Source: Antedon bifida
Taxonomy: Eukaryota; Echinodermata; Crinoidea; Comatulida; Antedonidae
Direction: 5' to 3'
Length of the DNA stretch: 64,000 nucleotides
NCBI GenBank assembly: GCA_963402885.1
Contig: OY727099.1
Coordinates: 21,905,001-21,969,000, forward strand
The position numbers were made by a program, and so were the translations under genes. The notes beneath the pieces were generated by a model that did not search any database, had not been told where the DNA came from, and saw nothing but the letters and a program-made list of their open reading frames with translations. How positions within the stretch are numbered: position 1 is the stretch's first letter; each line of letters begins with the position of its first letter. Of the stretch, positions 34,546 to 48,400 are shown piece after piece.

Positions 34546-37500
34546 TTATCCGCCGTAACCAAATATATTTTGATTATCACTATACGAGATTTTGTCATTC
34601 TGTGCTGGTGGTCGGTTTTTAGGTACTTTAGGCTTTGGTTTTGAAAACACTGGTTTTGTTACGCCTGGCTTTTTAAACGGAGTAGGTGCCACGATTTCTA
34701 CCGACTGGTAGGTGCCGTAATAACCAGTTCTGGCCAAAATGTCATCACTCTTGAATATCAACGTCACCAGATTGCTGTCCGATTCCCAGACGAAAGGAGC
34801 ATCGAGTGAACCACAGAGCTTCTCGGTGTTACGACTAGAAACGTCATCAAACATCTAGAAAAAAATTAGATCAAATAAATATAGGCCCTACAGTAATTGC
34901 TGGCAGAACCAGGGTTGTAGATTAGTGACCTCCATATTAAAACTGAAAGAAACAACGCGTCAATCCTGCACGGTAACGGTAGGCAGTAGGCTTACCTGTA
35001 AGTAATCCCAATCACAAAGTTTGTAGTTCTCGATATCCATAAACCGAATTGTAATGATAATACGGGTGTTTTTCTTGGTCTCGATGACAGTTCTGCATTT
35101 TACATTATTTGGGTAGTAGGCTGGGAAGTTTAAGCTGTGTATGATGCCGTAGCTGCTCGTCAATCGGCTAGCCTCCACACTACAGAACGGTAACTGTGTT
35201 GGCGCAACTAGAAGTAAGAAGACCCGTATTACAATGTAGGCTTAGGATTGTGTAGGCACGAGTAAGTGAAATGTAGGTTTATGGTTGATCTCAGCCGATG
35301 CGGCATGGTATGTGGGCCGAAGTGGACTGAATCAGTATGCAGACAAGATGTGACGACTATGGCTGAATTGGGCTGAAGATTGGATGAATGAAGGAACTAT
35401 TTACCTGTTGGTGTGTTACTGATTTCTACATCTCTGTACATGGCTTTGAATCCCCTGAGTGTGTTACTGCCGTCCGTTATCAGTGTAAGCAGAACATCAT
35501 TGCTGTCGGTGATGTAAACATTCGTATCTAAATTGCCGCATAGCTTCAGATTTTCGGTTGCGTAGGGTATCTAAAAATTGGATATATATACTCAATTAGT
35601 AGTATTGGTAAGGTGTCGACTGGGAACAGACGATCGGTACCATGTTCGATTGGGCCCAAGATGACCAAACATTTAAGGCCGACTTGGCAGTGTGGAAGAG
35701 ATTACGTAGCTGGGTCAGGCCTATGTTGATTGTTTAGAGGCTAGGCCTAAGAATGCGATGCATTTACCTGCAGGTAATCTGAACAAAATCCGAATTGTGG
35801 TTCTTCAATCTCAAAATCAATAAATTCAATTCGTATAACTCTTAATGGATTCACCGTTATTCTGTATGTACATTCCAAGTTGTTGTCATAGTTTGATGGG
35901 TAATTTGGGCTCTGGAACATGCCGCTGGAGGTTGTTAAATGTATAGGTGAACAGGTTTCTATAAAATAAAAAATATGAACATAAATGTTTGGTGGTTAGG
36001 ACGTTACATATTCATATGTTTAAATTTAGTCTGGTGCAAACCAGTTAATGATAGTAAAATTACCAGCTTGGAACACTTGATGGATCTTGTATGTAGCTTT
36101 AAACCCATTGTCTGTTATCACGTGATCAGAATGCAGCGTAACAGTCGCACGGTTGGTCGTAGAGTTCCACTTCAGAAGATTATGTTTGTCGCAATAACGC
36201 TGGCTGGTTCCTTCACCAACACTAGAAAGCGAAACGTAGTCATTTGTACATTGTGGACTGGTTTCTAATTCAAAGAATTCGAATATCACTTCAATGAAGT
36301 GGCCCGGATCGGTGATTATCGTGTAAACACAGTCCAAGTCATTAGAGTATTTGGCGGGAAATTCTGGTGAGTGGAATGTTCCGGTGTTGTCCGTAAGTGT
36401 TTCATCACAATCTGAAATATAGAAAAGTATCGTTATGCAACATAAAAGTATTGCTATAGCCACGATAAAGGTACGGCGTTTTCCAAACACCATTTTGGTA
36501 ACGAAGTGACGCCGACGTTAAAAGCTTACATGATATGCTTGGTTTGTGCTCCATTTTATATGTTGCGTTAAATCCACGGAACGTACGGCTGCCGTCTGTA
36601 ATAAAGGTTATGTTGACTTCATTGCTTTCCGATTCCCAAATGTAACTAGGATGTTCACCACAAATTATATTGGTCTTTCTCGTTGCCACATCTTCGATCT
36701 AAAAACAAGCAAAATGAAGTATTAAAATCTGCTCGGTCGCTAGGCCTAATGTTACGAGATGACATGTCAGTTAAGGCGGATGAAAATCGATATTTACCTG
36801 TACGTAATCTCGTTGGCAAGGCGTTTGTAGTTCAACGTCAAAAATAATGAAGTCGACGAGTATTTGTTCCCAAACATTGCCCTTTATAAAGTAATAGCAG
36901 AGCAAATCGTTGGAATACTGAGGTAACCCTACAGCAAAATTCGGCGATGAAATAACTCCATTTGGGCCTAGGTATGTTTTATTACAATCTAAAAGAAAAA
37001 AGATATAATTTGTTTTTCGATACTAAATATCAGTACAATACTAATAGTATAGAAAATGAAGAATATTGCATAGAGTGAGGTTTACGTACGTGGAGCTGGT
37101 TGTGGTCGTTTCAGGATGGTGTATGTTGCAATGTAGCCAGTGCGAGCGATTGTTTTGTCGGTCTGTAGCCGTAGGAGCAAGGAGTTTCCTTCCGACGTCC
37201 AAGATATAGGCTCATGGCGGCCGCAGATTCGTTCAGAATGATCGTACTGAAATCCAACAGACGTGTCCGAAACCTAAAAAATATTACGCAACATTAGTTG
37301 TGTGAGTTCTCACGGCAGCCACGAATTTAGGAAATTACTGAATCTGTACCGATTAAAACAAATTGTACTTGCATTTAAGTAGTCGTTGTGACATCCCATA
37401 TGGTTTGGTATCTCCAGCCAGAATTCCTCGAAAACAACCTGAATACGGTTATCGGACGTTGTCTGCATAATCATGTCACATACAAGTTCATTGGGATAAA

Positions 37501-40500
37501 TTCCTGGATAGTTTGCAGTTTCCAAGCCAGAATTGGTTTCCAAGTTTGTATCGGATGTGATGACCTTGTTGCATTCTGGGTAAAGAAAATAGTTTGTAAG
37601 AAGGTAGCAACAAGAGTTTGTGTTTCTAAGCTGAAATTCAGTAAAAAATTGCTTACCAGACGGGGGCGCTTTCAGAACTCGAGTGTAGTATAAGACAGTA
37701 TCATGTCCAGCAATTTGTTTGGCGTCAATGATGACCTCGTTACTGTCTGAAACCCATGACATGATGCCATCAAAGAACTTGCAGTCTTGGAACAAACGGA
37801 GTGTTGTTGAATCGGTGATCTGTGGATAAAAAAAAGAGCGATCTCATTCGAAAGCACACCATTGTAGCAACAGGGAGGGATTAGTTTCATGCAACGTAAG
37901 TAAAATGTTATATTACCTTGATACTGTCTATGTTGCAGTGCTGAATGGCATCGTGTTCGTGCAAATAGTTGATAATCAATCGGTAATTTGGTTCAACATG
38001 AATAAGATATTGGTAGGTTGGGAATTTTGATGTGAGCTTGATGTGTCCAGAATCCTCAAGAGAAATAACTAAAATAAAATAAACAAATATTAGACTTGTT
38101 AAGAATACCGATTTGGCACCCCTTTTGAAAAAGAGTTAAAATCAAATGTTCTCAAGGACCAATTATGCCTACCTGGTTCTCCGATTCTTGCGACGGATTT
38201 CCATTTGGCAATCATGTGAGGTAATTTGTCTTTTTTGGCGAATACACGGATTTTTATTTCATTTGTATCGGCTGTCCATGAAAACGAGTGAGAAATGGTA
38301 CAGTAAGTGTTGGTCCTTTCGGTCGCTACGTCAGTTAGCTGTAGAAAGAGAGATATTTAGTTATACAGGTTGTAGACTATAATTATTACATTATTTGTAG
38401 GCATACGGAAGCACTCCTTAAGCTTGGTTCCCAATTGGACGTACAGGGGCTTACATCCATGTATTGCGTCCAGTGGTAAACCAGCCTTTGGCCTAGAAAT
38501 AATAATAGGCTTACTTGAATACCACTGTCTGAACAATTGACTACTTCGTCAAACTCTTCAACGGTAAATTGAATCCGGTTGTCTGGAGTGTTGTAGACGT
38601 ATATAATACATTCCGCATTCTCAACGTCTTTTATTGTGAAGTCCGGTAACGTAACAAGCTCCTTTGTATCGTGTTTCCTAATATAACATTCTGTAGAAAA
38701 CAAAAACAAAATCGTTGAATTCCAGGAAGCACCGAGCATAAATAAAGTTCATTATAATTTTGTATTGATTTATTTAACGTACCGTTGACTAATGGTCGCT
38801 GAACATGGCGATATTCGGTTTTGAACCCAGTGTTTCGGACAGATTTCGGACCACTAACGAAGTTGACGGACACTTCATTGGTATCAGACGTCCAGGAGAA
38901 GAGGTCAAATGATGCACAGAAAACCTCTTTACGCAGAGTTCCCAAATCAATCAATTCCACGTGATCTGTTTCGCAAGGTTGAACTTCGAAATTTGTAAAG
39001 TTGAACGTGACGAGGTTGCCAGGTTCGGAGTGCACGATGTTTCGGCATTTTGTGTTCGGACTGTATGGTTGTGGAAAGTTTGGAGATTCAATTATACCAG
39101 TAGCTGCAATTAAACGGTTGTCACATCCTGAAAAAAATCAAAATAAAGCTCCGGTTTTGTTTAAGTGCCCACTTTTTTCAAAGAGGAAGTTACTTCATGA
39201 CGCTGGTTCTGCTTTTACCGCTGTCGAGAAATATGCAAGGTTGCAATAAATGTTTATATTCCCCAGAGATGCCCTTTAAAATGCTGTTGGGCAATGAATT
39301 GCTTTCTGCTGTAGTTCTGGTAGCTATTAAGGTATAATGTACTGTACCTTCAATCTGCTGTAGAGACCTATAAACTGCTCTGAAGACGTTGTAAGTAGGA
39401 TAGGTTGTAATGTGGAAGGTAATCGCAACAAGATTGAAATCCGACGTCCAAGTAAATAGATCAAACTCTCCGCAGTACACGTTCGTTCTGCCTGTAGTAA
39501 GATCTTTTATCTAAAGAAACAAAAAGAAATAATAATAATAATAACAAAAAATATACAGTTAAAAGCATATGGGCGAGATTAACGTTATTAGTGTTGGAAA
39601 CGGATAGATTAGTTTTGTCGTATTTACCTCTAGAAATTGTTGGCCCGTACACGTGATCGTTTCAGTGTTTTTAGCTTGCTCGTCACCAATTAGAAAATCT
39701 GTCAAAGTTACAACTACGCTGTTCTCTGGTTCAACCTGAATGAAGACCGTACAGTTCTTTCCAATGATCTCGTCCCTATTGTGTTCAAGAGAGGATATGA
39801 TGCCTTCTGGAGCAGTCAAGAATTGGTTGAAAGCTAAGAGGAGAAGGGAAAACAAACGGCATTATGGGTATGAAGGTGTTTCAGTACATTTATGTTTATT
39901 CCTGTAGCTGTATTTTGCTAGGCCTACCTGCGAGTCTGGTGCGTGGAATGACGCCGTACATAGCTTGTACTTGGGCAAAGTTCGCGTGTTGACGAGTGAA
40001 TTCCATTTCAACTTCGTTAGAATCGCTTAGCCAAGAGAATTCCCAAAGTGTCGAACAATACTGGCTTTGGCGTTTGGTCGTTGTATCTTTAATCTAAAAA
40101 GAGAAACACACATTTATTGTTGCACCTCAATGTGTATGTTTTCAATACGTGTCAGAGGTCATATGGTTTTTAGGCCTACTTACGGTCATAGAATGCTGGG
40201 AACAGTCAGCCCTGTCCATTCTGACGGTTTTAAACGTTATGAGTACTCGTTTATCGGGATCTGTTCGGATGATTACGGTGCAGTGTCCGGCTTTGCTTTC
40301 ACCATCAAATGGCCAAGATATTATACCAGTTGGATTCGTAAACAGTAGTTCGCAACCTATTTGAAGTAAACACGATGTAAGCATTATGATAGCTTAATGT
40401 AATAGAGATGCGGATGGAATTTATGGCATAGAATACGATAATCTAGCATTATAGTATGTATGAATATGTACATTACCATCTTCGGATCTTGGTAAAACTT

Positions 40501-43500
40501 CATAATCTGCAATGAATGATACGGAGGATATTTCGTTTTCATCACGTACGTATATCACCAACTCATTTCGGAAACTCGTCCACGAAAACGGATGCAAATG
40601 ACCGGAGTAGGTAGCCTTGTTAATTTGACCCGATAAAGAAATGTCGTACAGCTGTAAATGGAAAAAATATGAATATACGTTATGTCATTGACCGTAGAAA
40701 ATAGGCCTCGACACCAGGCCTCAAACACTAGGCCTCAACACTAGGCCTCAACACTAGGCCTCAACACTAGGCCTCAACTGTTGGTTTTTCCTTCCTAACC
40801 ATCTATAATTACCTCCACGAAGTCCCGGTCTGAATCCAAGTCTGAGACCACAAAATCGATGAAATTTAGTCGGATCCTCTCGTCTGGTTGTGCGTGAATT
40901 ACGATCAGACAATCCGAACCTCGAATCGGTGGCCAATCGGGGTTTGTCGGAAGCTGAATTCGTCCTGATTTTTCACGAAGCATTGTGCTGCATTCTGTAA
41001 AGAAAACAATTATGAAAGTACATTAGTTTAAAAAGTTTGAAATAATTCCAAAAAGTGGAATTAATTAAGATTAAAAATTACCCGTGTTTTCGAGAGTTCT
41101 TTGTGGGCGATTGACAATTGAACAGTGAGCTTTAAAACCGGATTTTTTAATTTTAGAGTTTGTCTTGAACGTTATCGAAACCTCATTAGAATCGGATGTA
41201 ATGGAGAATGGTTCTTTCTTTCCACAAAGTCTACCAGACAGTGGTCCTGATGTTGAACTTGTTAACTGAAATAAACAAGGAAAAACATATGTTTATATTA
41301 CCCCAAAATAGAAATTACATAAGCCTATGGAATCTCCTATAATTAAGTAATTTTGTTACTAACCTCCAGATAATCATTTGTGCAGTCCTCAGAATCTTCT
41401 ACATCGAAATCTTCAAAGTCAAATATGATGTATCTGTTCGGATATTCTTGCAAGAACACTGTACAAGAAGCGTCCGTTGGGTAATCATCCGGGTAGTTCA
41501 ATGACGTCAGAACGTATCCATTATCTCCAGTTCGAGTAATTGTTACGCAATCTGAAATAAATGGAATTCCAAATGTGGTCATTGGCGTCATTATGGATGG
41601 AGACTACTTTGTGTACACTGTTGAAATTATGTTTATTACCTGGATTTGAAAGTCTGAATAGTGATTTCACAATTAGGCTATACCCGATGTAATCCAGAAG
41701 ATGATTGGTTCTGAGTGTAAGGACAACTTCGTTGCTGTGTGACGTCCAAGAAAAGTTGTGGTAGCTGCCACAGAGTCTGGAGATTCTCTCAGTAGCAATG
41801 TCCCGGATCTAATCAAGAAAAACAATACATTGTACATTGGCTAGGCCTATCAAAACTAGGTTATTCATACGAATAGCCATATTAAAAATGAGTTATTCAT
41901 ACGGCGAATACTTGCCTCTAAGTAGTCGTTCACACAAGAGTCAACCTTATTTTTTTTCGTTGCAGGTTCGAGTGTAAATTCAGAGAAATTTAAAGAGATA
42001 ACTTGATTAAAATCCGTATTAAGGATGATTTGGCAATCCAGGTTGCTAGGATACGGACGCGGAAAATGTGGAGACGTTAAGCGGAGTCCATCCGCTGGAA
42101 GACCAAGGACCAATGGGCTGCAACCTGAAAGAAAAATAATTATAAAATTATATATGGATATGTTGAATGGATATTGATAGTTCAATACGGTTCTCATGAA
42201 CCATAGCGGTGAAAATATTGTTGGTGCATACTTTCGTTTCTGGGTCGAAGAAGAAACTCGTACTCAAAAAGGACGGACGTTCCTGAAGCTGAGCGGTCGA
42301 ATGTGATTACAACCTGGTTTGAATCAGACGTCCAAGACACAAAAGCGTGTTTTCCGCAGACGGCTTTAGATCGTCCAGTCAGAAGATCTCGCATCTACAA
42401 AATAACGGAACAAGAAAATGTTATGTTATGCTGGGGGCTAAGAACGAAGCGGTCTATTTAGACGGTTGTCGTTTCTTAAAAGTATACGAGAATTATACCT
42501 CAATTTTGTGGGCACAGTCTGGAATATCAAGGTCCTTGAATGACACCAACACTCGCTCATTGGGATGTGCTAGTATAACAGCTTCACATTCCTCTGTTGA
42601 ATACGCACTTCCAAAAATGTGATCCTTCTTGGAAAAGTCTGAGCTACTGTATCTTCCAATCTCGTTTACAAGTACAAGACTGCAACCTGTGGAATAAATT
42701 AATTTTATACAGCCTAAGAAGATTCTGGTTAATAAACCGGTGCCATATATATTTCTATCGTGTATATTATTCGTCCGAACACAGCGTACCGTAGTACATC
42801 AATACGCTGGAAGCTTACGTCTTTCCGTTGTATCTTAAAGCTAGCGTTACATTTCATGCATTTCGTCTGACGGAAAATAAAATCATCCTTATATTAATAT
42901 ATATATTAAAGAACCGATATTTACCATTTGATGGTGCCTTTTCCAAGGTAATGTAGGTAGCATTGAATCGGTTGAAAACTTTACTGCCGAGAGCATTCAT
43001 GGTGACTGACAATTCATTAGAATCGGTTAGCCAGGTAAAAGGATAAGATGTTCCGCAATAACGATTTTGTCTGTTGGTCTTCACGTCACGAATCTAATAA
43101 AAAACAAAATCAGTAGCAGGGAATAGGAAATTAAAGCTACAATTGGAAGTTAATATTGATGGTATACAATGCAATAGCTTAAACACTAGAGATTGGTAGT
43201 TAACCGATTTGCTAATCTAGTTATACACTATAGTAGGTAACCGACTCGCTAACATGCTTAATCCGTTTTGAGCGGTAGTGTTTATCTGCGGTATTTTGCT
43301 TTACCTCAACGTAATTTCCATCGTCACAAGATGTTGTTCCTTCTAGAGTAAAGTTATTGAATGTTAATAAAATCCGTTTGTGCGAGTCTGGTATCTTTAC
43401 TCGGATTTGGCATTCGTTAAAGTCGACGGATTTCCTAGGCCAGTTCGGAGAAGTAATACAGCCGGTTTCGCTTTCCAGTTGTCGGTCACAGTTGGCAGGT

Positions 43501-43759
43501 ATGATGACTACGCCGTCTTCATTTTGACGGGTTTCAACATCATAGCCCTAGAATGAACAAAACAAGCAATACAAACTTAGTCATTAAGAATATACCTATA
43601 CCATCATATAAGCACGTACAGAGTACACTAAAACAGTATGAAATAACCACGCCTAAATAAATAAGTTTCATTATGGATAACCTTAGGCTTAGCGAATGCA
43701 AACACGAAGAACGTAACGCTGAAAAGAACAGCGGAAAGTAACTGCGAACTTCCCATCAT
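34546..43759 (-). CDS. Secreted 15-CUB-domain protein, paralogue 1
   Basis: 29 exons, 5' to 3': 43759-43682, 43547-43305, 43093-42925, 42686-42499, 42394-42232, 42124-41916, 41808-41640, 41551-41364, 41265-41082, 40994-40813, 40651-40477, 40356-40184, 40093-39928, 39833-39628, 39510-39348, 39127-38783, 38690-38515, 38338-38173, 38068-37917, 37819-37657, 37575-37373, 37273-37090, 36988-36798, 36698-36530, 36411-36064, 35958-35768, 35570-35405, 35207-34996, 34854-34546; 1876 residues. Exon 1 is a signal peptide (MMGSSQLLSAVLFSVTFFVF). The rest is 15 CUB domains, recognised by an opening Cys, SPxFPxxYPxxxxC, NDYLE, and a C-terminal half of CG, WTSDSNEV and GFxAxY. Each domain is a phase 1-1 cassette split by a phase-0 intron, except domains 8 (39127-38783) and 13 (36411-36064), which are single exons. 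Donors at 41916 and 37373 are GC. A Lys/Pro-rich tail ends the protein. No EGF, protease or membrane segment is present. Likely an extracellular protein-binding scaffold; ligand unknown. Confidence 0.87.
38418..38486. mobile_element. MITE family A fragment in intron
   Basis: TTAAGCTTGGTTCCCAATTG at the left and GCGTCCAGTGGTAAACCAGC at the right, with the middle deleted. It lies between the two exons of CUB domain 9 of the paralogue-1 gene. Confidence 0.6.
40707..40785. repeat. 15-bp intronic minisatellite
   Basis: Five units close to CAACACTAGGCCTCA, in the intron of CUB domain 5 of the paralogue-1 gene. Confidence 0.85.
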
Positions 43760-43822
43760 CTGGGATAACGGTAACACCACGGCGGAGGCAATTGGATGTT
43801 TGCCTGAAAAATGGCTGTCGTT

Positions 43823-43893
43823 GATTAAATACCCACCCTAATTTGCATACGGTCTAATTTGCATACATGCCGTTGCTAAACTCATTTGCAAAT
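43823..43893 (-). promoter_or_regulatory. Probable core promoter of CUB paralogue 1
   Basis: On the minus strand a TATA-like GTATTTAATC lies at 43832-43823, about 65 bp before the start codon. Immediately upstream are two ATGCAAAT octamers (43848-43841 and 43864-43857), each within TATGCAAATTAG, and a palindromic ATTTGCAAAT at 43884-43893. ATGCAAAT is the classical POU/Oct binding site. Function is inference. Confidence 0.5.
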
Positions 43894-44123
43894 CACGCAG
43901 CCGTTTCGTTAGAAACGTGAAATACGTTTCCTTGTTAAGCGCATGTTTTGGTTGTCTACGTTGAGTGTGTAGAACGTATAGATTTAGGCCCATAACAGTT
44001 TTTGTTGTTGTAGGCATAAATATTTTTAAAATGTGTTTCCCTTATATATTCTAAAGGAATAATATTATAGCAATAGAGTAGAGCCCTCCTTTGGGAAACT
44101 CTTATTAAGGGGGCACTTTCTAA

Positions 44124-44191
44124 AGCCATATATGGACATGATGATGTCATCACTACTATATTTGGTCACATCGCACTTTTTTGTCACATAA
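44124..44191. mobile_element. MITE family B fragment
   Basis: It has CCATATATGGACATGATGAT, CACTACTATATTTGG and TTTTTTGTCACATAAAG. Both outer ends are missing. Confidence 0.6.
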
Positions 44192-44273
44192 AGGACAACC
44201 CATATTCAGGGAATAAGGGGACACTTTGTTGGGGCTTTACAGTGCAATCCGATACAAACGTATGCTAGTATAA

Positions 44274-44415
44274 TACAGTAGAACCTCTATTAAAGGGACA
44301 CCTTCGAGACACAGCTAAGTGTGTCTTGAATATTCCACACAGTGTACATATTTAGCCCTCCTTGGTTTCATAATAATGAATAAAAAGGTGTCGCAAACGA
44401 GAGGTTCTACTGTAT
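44274..44415. mobile_element. Short element with AGTAGAACCTCT ends
   Basis: It begins ACAGTAGAACCTCTATTAAA and ends AACGAGAGGTTCTACTGT. Fragments of the same family are seen at 21460-21510, 19715, 29664 and 61590. Confidence 0.65.
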
Positions 44416-45437
44416 ATAATATTATATTTAGTATTTAGGCCGTCCCAGTCTAATCTCTCAAAATTTATTACAGCTGGCTGGAATCTTATTTGATCTACTG
44501 TTTCCATAGTGTGTAACGTGTACCATAGAAACGAGTTCCTGAAATTTACACACATCGTATGCACCAACAAACTTACATCTTTTGAAATGTCCCTGTTATG
44601 TCATGGGTAGAAAATCAACTACTTTATATAAAGAGAACCATGTTATTATGTTATAAAAGTACACCCGACACACTGCCCCTTGATAGACGAGTGTGGCCGT
44701 AGGGTTAAAACACATATCTCCACTCCTCTGTTTCGCTGAAAAGTGTTCCCTTATAATAGGGATATTTTTTTGATTAGCCTCAAAATCATTGCAGTTATCA
44801 TAATTAGCATTATTATTATAATCATTATCAGTTATCAGTAGTATTTTTATCATTAAGTTTTCTGAATTTAAATTGCACCACCAACATCGTGCAAACAGGC
44901 TCTTTTTGCTACCTGTAATATACAACTCGCCTGAAGAATACGGAGATAACTGTCGGTTCAACTTTAAGAATTCGTGCAGACGAATACAATACAATGCTTC
45001 ATACAATGCAGCAGGCTCTCTAAACATTTTCGTATGTACGTGTAGTGCGCCCTCTATATCGTCACACACATAATGTTCATTTGATAATAGTGCTACAATA
45101 ATGCATTAATTTTCCTAAAAGAACCAAACGCATTATTAGTTTAACGTCACCTTTGTAGGATGCTGCCGTCGTGTGCATCGTCAATTTGACATGGTATACG
45201 CATAAAAATATATAGTCAATTTATATGTTCGTCCAAATCATACAATCAACAGCAACAAAAGAAATCACAACATTTTTGAAATTATTTTATTTATTCAACC
45301 AATTTTTAAATTAAATACATTGTGTGAATGGTAGAATATAGGCAATATAGATTTTATATAATTTGTTCTGTACTTTAATATATGGTTGTATTCATAAATA
45401 TTGTTGCAAATCGCCTATAGACAGGGAACGAAACGTG
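44416..45437. other. Intergenic space between the two CUB genes
   Basis: About 1 kb between the 3' end of one 15-CUB gene and the upstream region of the other. A 157-codon minus-strand frame (44596-45069) is open but has no recognisable domain, and I do not call it a gene. Confidence 0.4.
45286..45295 (-). terminator. Two overlapping AATAAA polyadenylation signals
   Basis: AATAAATAAA on the minus strand, about 145 bp after the stop codon of the 45438 CUB gene. Confidence 0.55.
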
Positions 45438-48400
45438 CTACATTGTATATGGTTTTATAAATGGTTGTAATTCGTCTATAGCCACGGAATGAAAGGTTCC
45501 ATAGAATCCGGTGCGCTGAAGCATATCATCACTCTTGAAAAACAGTCTCACTTCGTTTGAATCGGATTTCCAAACAAGAGGCTCATCAATGAAACCGCAT
45601 AACCTCTCACTAGAACGTTCAGTCTCGATATCTGTAAACTGAAAAGACAAAAGTAATTCCCGTTAGCACTGTACTGTCTGTACGGTAAATAAAAGATGCA
45701 TATTGCAGGCGTCATCAGTTGATACTGATATATGATTACATTTTAAAACAATGATTTCCCCTCCAATGTTGAATAATGCAGGCTCCTAAGTGTGGGTACA
45801 CGATTAGGTTCGATGACGACAATTCCAGCTCACGCATATGTATGGCACGCCATATGTGCCAATATATTTTTCTTACGAATATTAAGTACGTACGTACCTG
45901 TACATAATCCCATTCACAGTTTTTGTACTCTTCGATATCCATAAAGAATAGCGTTATGACCACTTTATGTTTCTTTGGTACTCTGATCAATGTTTGGCAT
46001 TGGGTTAGACGTGGGTAGCTTTCCGGGAATCCTGGGCTGGTTATGACGTCAAACATACCAGCGACCTGTTTATCATGGCAAGGCGCAACTGAAAGTGAAA
46101 AAAAATTTTTTTTTAATGTACATTGTAAATTGGTTTATTTAGCCTCTTTTTAACTGTCATATTAATGGGGCCTTCGTTGGAGGCCGACGGGTATGACAGC
46201 GACAATCTTGCTGCCGTGCGAAGGGCCTGAGATACAGATTGATGCAACAGGTTTTTGCTTTGTGCAGGTGCTGTGGTAAGCCTATTTTAAAGGCGTCTTT
46301 ATTAAGGGTAGATTACGTACTATGTGAGAGGACACACGCCGTGTCGAATCGCAATACATACCATTTTAAACAAACAAGGTTATACCGGATTGTTTTAACA
46401 ATCAATTTGGCTTAAAAATAATTAATGCACGTACGTGTCACTTGAGATATTTCTGTAGGACTGAATACTCGTACGGTCGTAGTGTACGTTGCGCTGAAAC
46501 CGGTGTTCACCAAGCTGGTGTCTGTATGGAGGTTCACGACCACGTGGTTACTCGTCGATGTCCAGATTTCATTACCAGATATAATTTCGTTACAACGTCG
46601 TACCCCACTGCTTTCTGGGTAATTTATCAACTGATAAAATAATGTTACACGATATTAAAATAATATACAAAACATCTTTTTATTCTAACTACATCATGTG
46701 TCTACTTTAACTAACACAGTATTGTTGATTATTTAATTTTAGAATTACAAGGCATTTACATATAATTCGGGTAGACAACCATCGATTTCTATGTAGGCCA
46801 AACATTAGTTCGACACAATGGGGGCCTAGCACTATCCTTTCTCTCACCTCTACGTAATCATGCAGACATTCCATACCAGCTTCAAGTTGTAGGGTATCAA
46901 ATATTATTATAATGATGCGGTCCGTCTCGGTAATTATAGTATACTTGCAATCTATGTTATTTCTATAAACCTCTGGAAAACCAGGACTCGTAAATGACCC
47001 GGATGTACCAGTTAGTATCGTATCGCCACATTCTGCCATAAAAAAATGTTAAGATCTTATATTACATAATGAAGTATAACTCTTACTAAGGGACAATTTG
47101 TGGACATAAAACAGAGTCCAGCATTTGCGTCGGTACATCGCTGCGTTACGTTGCGTTCTAGTGGGAACCACGCTTTAATAAGCGTGTCCTTTGAATAGAA
47201 GGAGTCTACTGTATGTACAACATAATAATATATAAAGTACATATTAAAATTTATCTTGGATTGAAATAAATAAAAATAAACTAATATAAGGAGGATAAAC
47301 AACGTAATACCTGACGGATTTTCAATTTCTTCAACTCGATATGACGCAGAGAAGCCAGGTTTTGTTACAACATGATCACTATGGAACGTCAACACGGCAT
47401 GATTGTTAGCAGATGTCCATTCAAACCCATGCTTTTCACCACAAAACCGTTGCTTTCTTCCAATGCCAACACTAGATACCTTTATAAATGGTTAAATATC
47501 GTCTGCTTAAATGTAAAATCAATACGGTACAAAAAGTTCATCAAATGATAGATAGATAGATAGATAGATAACGATAAAACTGACCGGCCGGTCGAGTTGT
47601 CCAGTGACAACAACTGGCGACCCCCATTTGGTAGCCTTTTGATTGGATAAGGGGGGTTCGTAGTCACCAATAACAGAAATGACAGACGAACTTGTCCACA
47701 CTCTACGGTCAATCAATGGAAACAAGTTGTGACTAAAAATACTAAAGAAAACCAAGAGCCACTATAAATACCTCAACATAATCATCAGTGCACGCGGTCG
47801 AATCTTCAACGTTGAAGTGGTCAAAGGTCACAACTATAACATGATCGGTAGGCGCAATGATTGTGAATACGCAGTCGTGGTCGTTGGGGTACTTGGCGGG
47901 ATACCGTGGCGACGTGAACGTACCGCTTCGTTTGTGAAAATCCTGGTCACATACTGGGTAACATGAGGTAAAAATATGAAAAACATTGTAAAATCAGTCT
48001 GTTTTTAAGCCTATAGTCTAAACTCCGGCAAGAAAATGTAGACCAGTTGAAAACTCGTGATTGTGAAATGATTTACAGTACTAATGTAAACATTCCAGTA
48101 CAGTTCATTTTACCTACTAAATCGAATTTAAACTTTAAAAAATGTCCAAAACGTCTTACTTGAAATTGGGTGTCTCGTCTCCATTTTATACGAAGCATTG
48201 AATCCGCCAAACACTTGAGTGCTGTCTGTAATAAATGTTATATTAACTTCGTTGCTATCCGACTCCCACGACAATTGAGCGTGCTCCCCACAGATTCGGT
48301 TTGTTTTGCCAGACGCAATATCCTCAATCTGAATAAAAATAATATTTCACTCATTTCATAGATATTTTATTTATTTCACCTTATTTATAGAGGGTGACCG

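Noticed and set aside
36026..36493. Separate single-exon CUB gene starting at an internal ATG
   Set aside because: It has a proper acceptor at its start and a phase-1 donor at its end, matching CUB domain 13 of the larger gene.
44596..45069. 157-codon minus-strand frame between the CUB genes
   Set aside because: No recognisable domain, low-complexity Asn/Asp stretch, no promoter or splice context.
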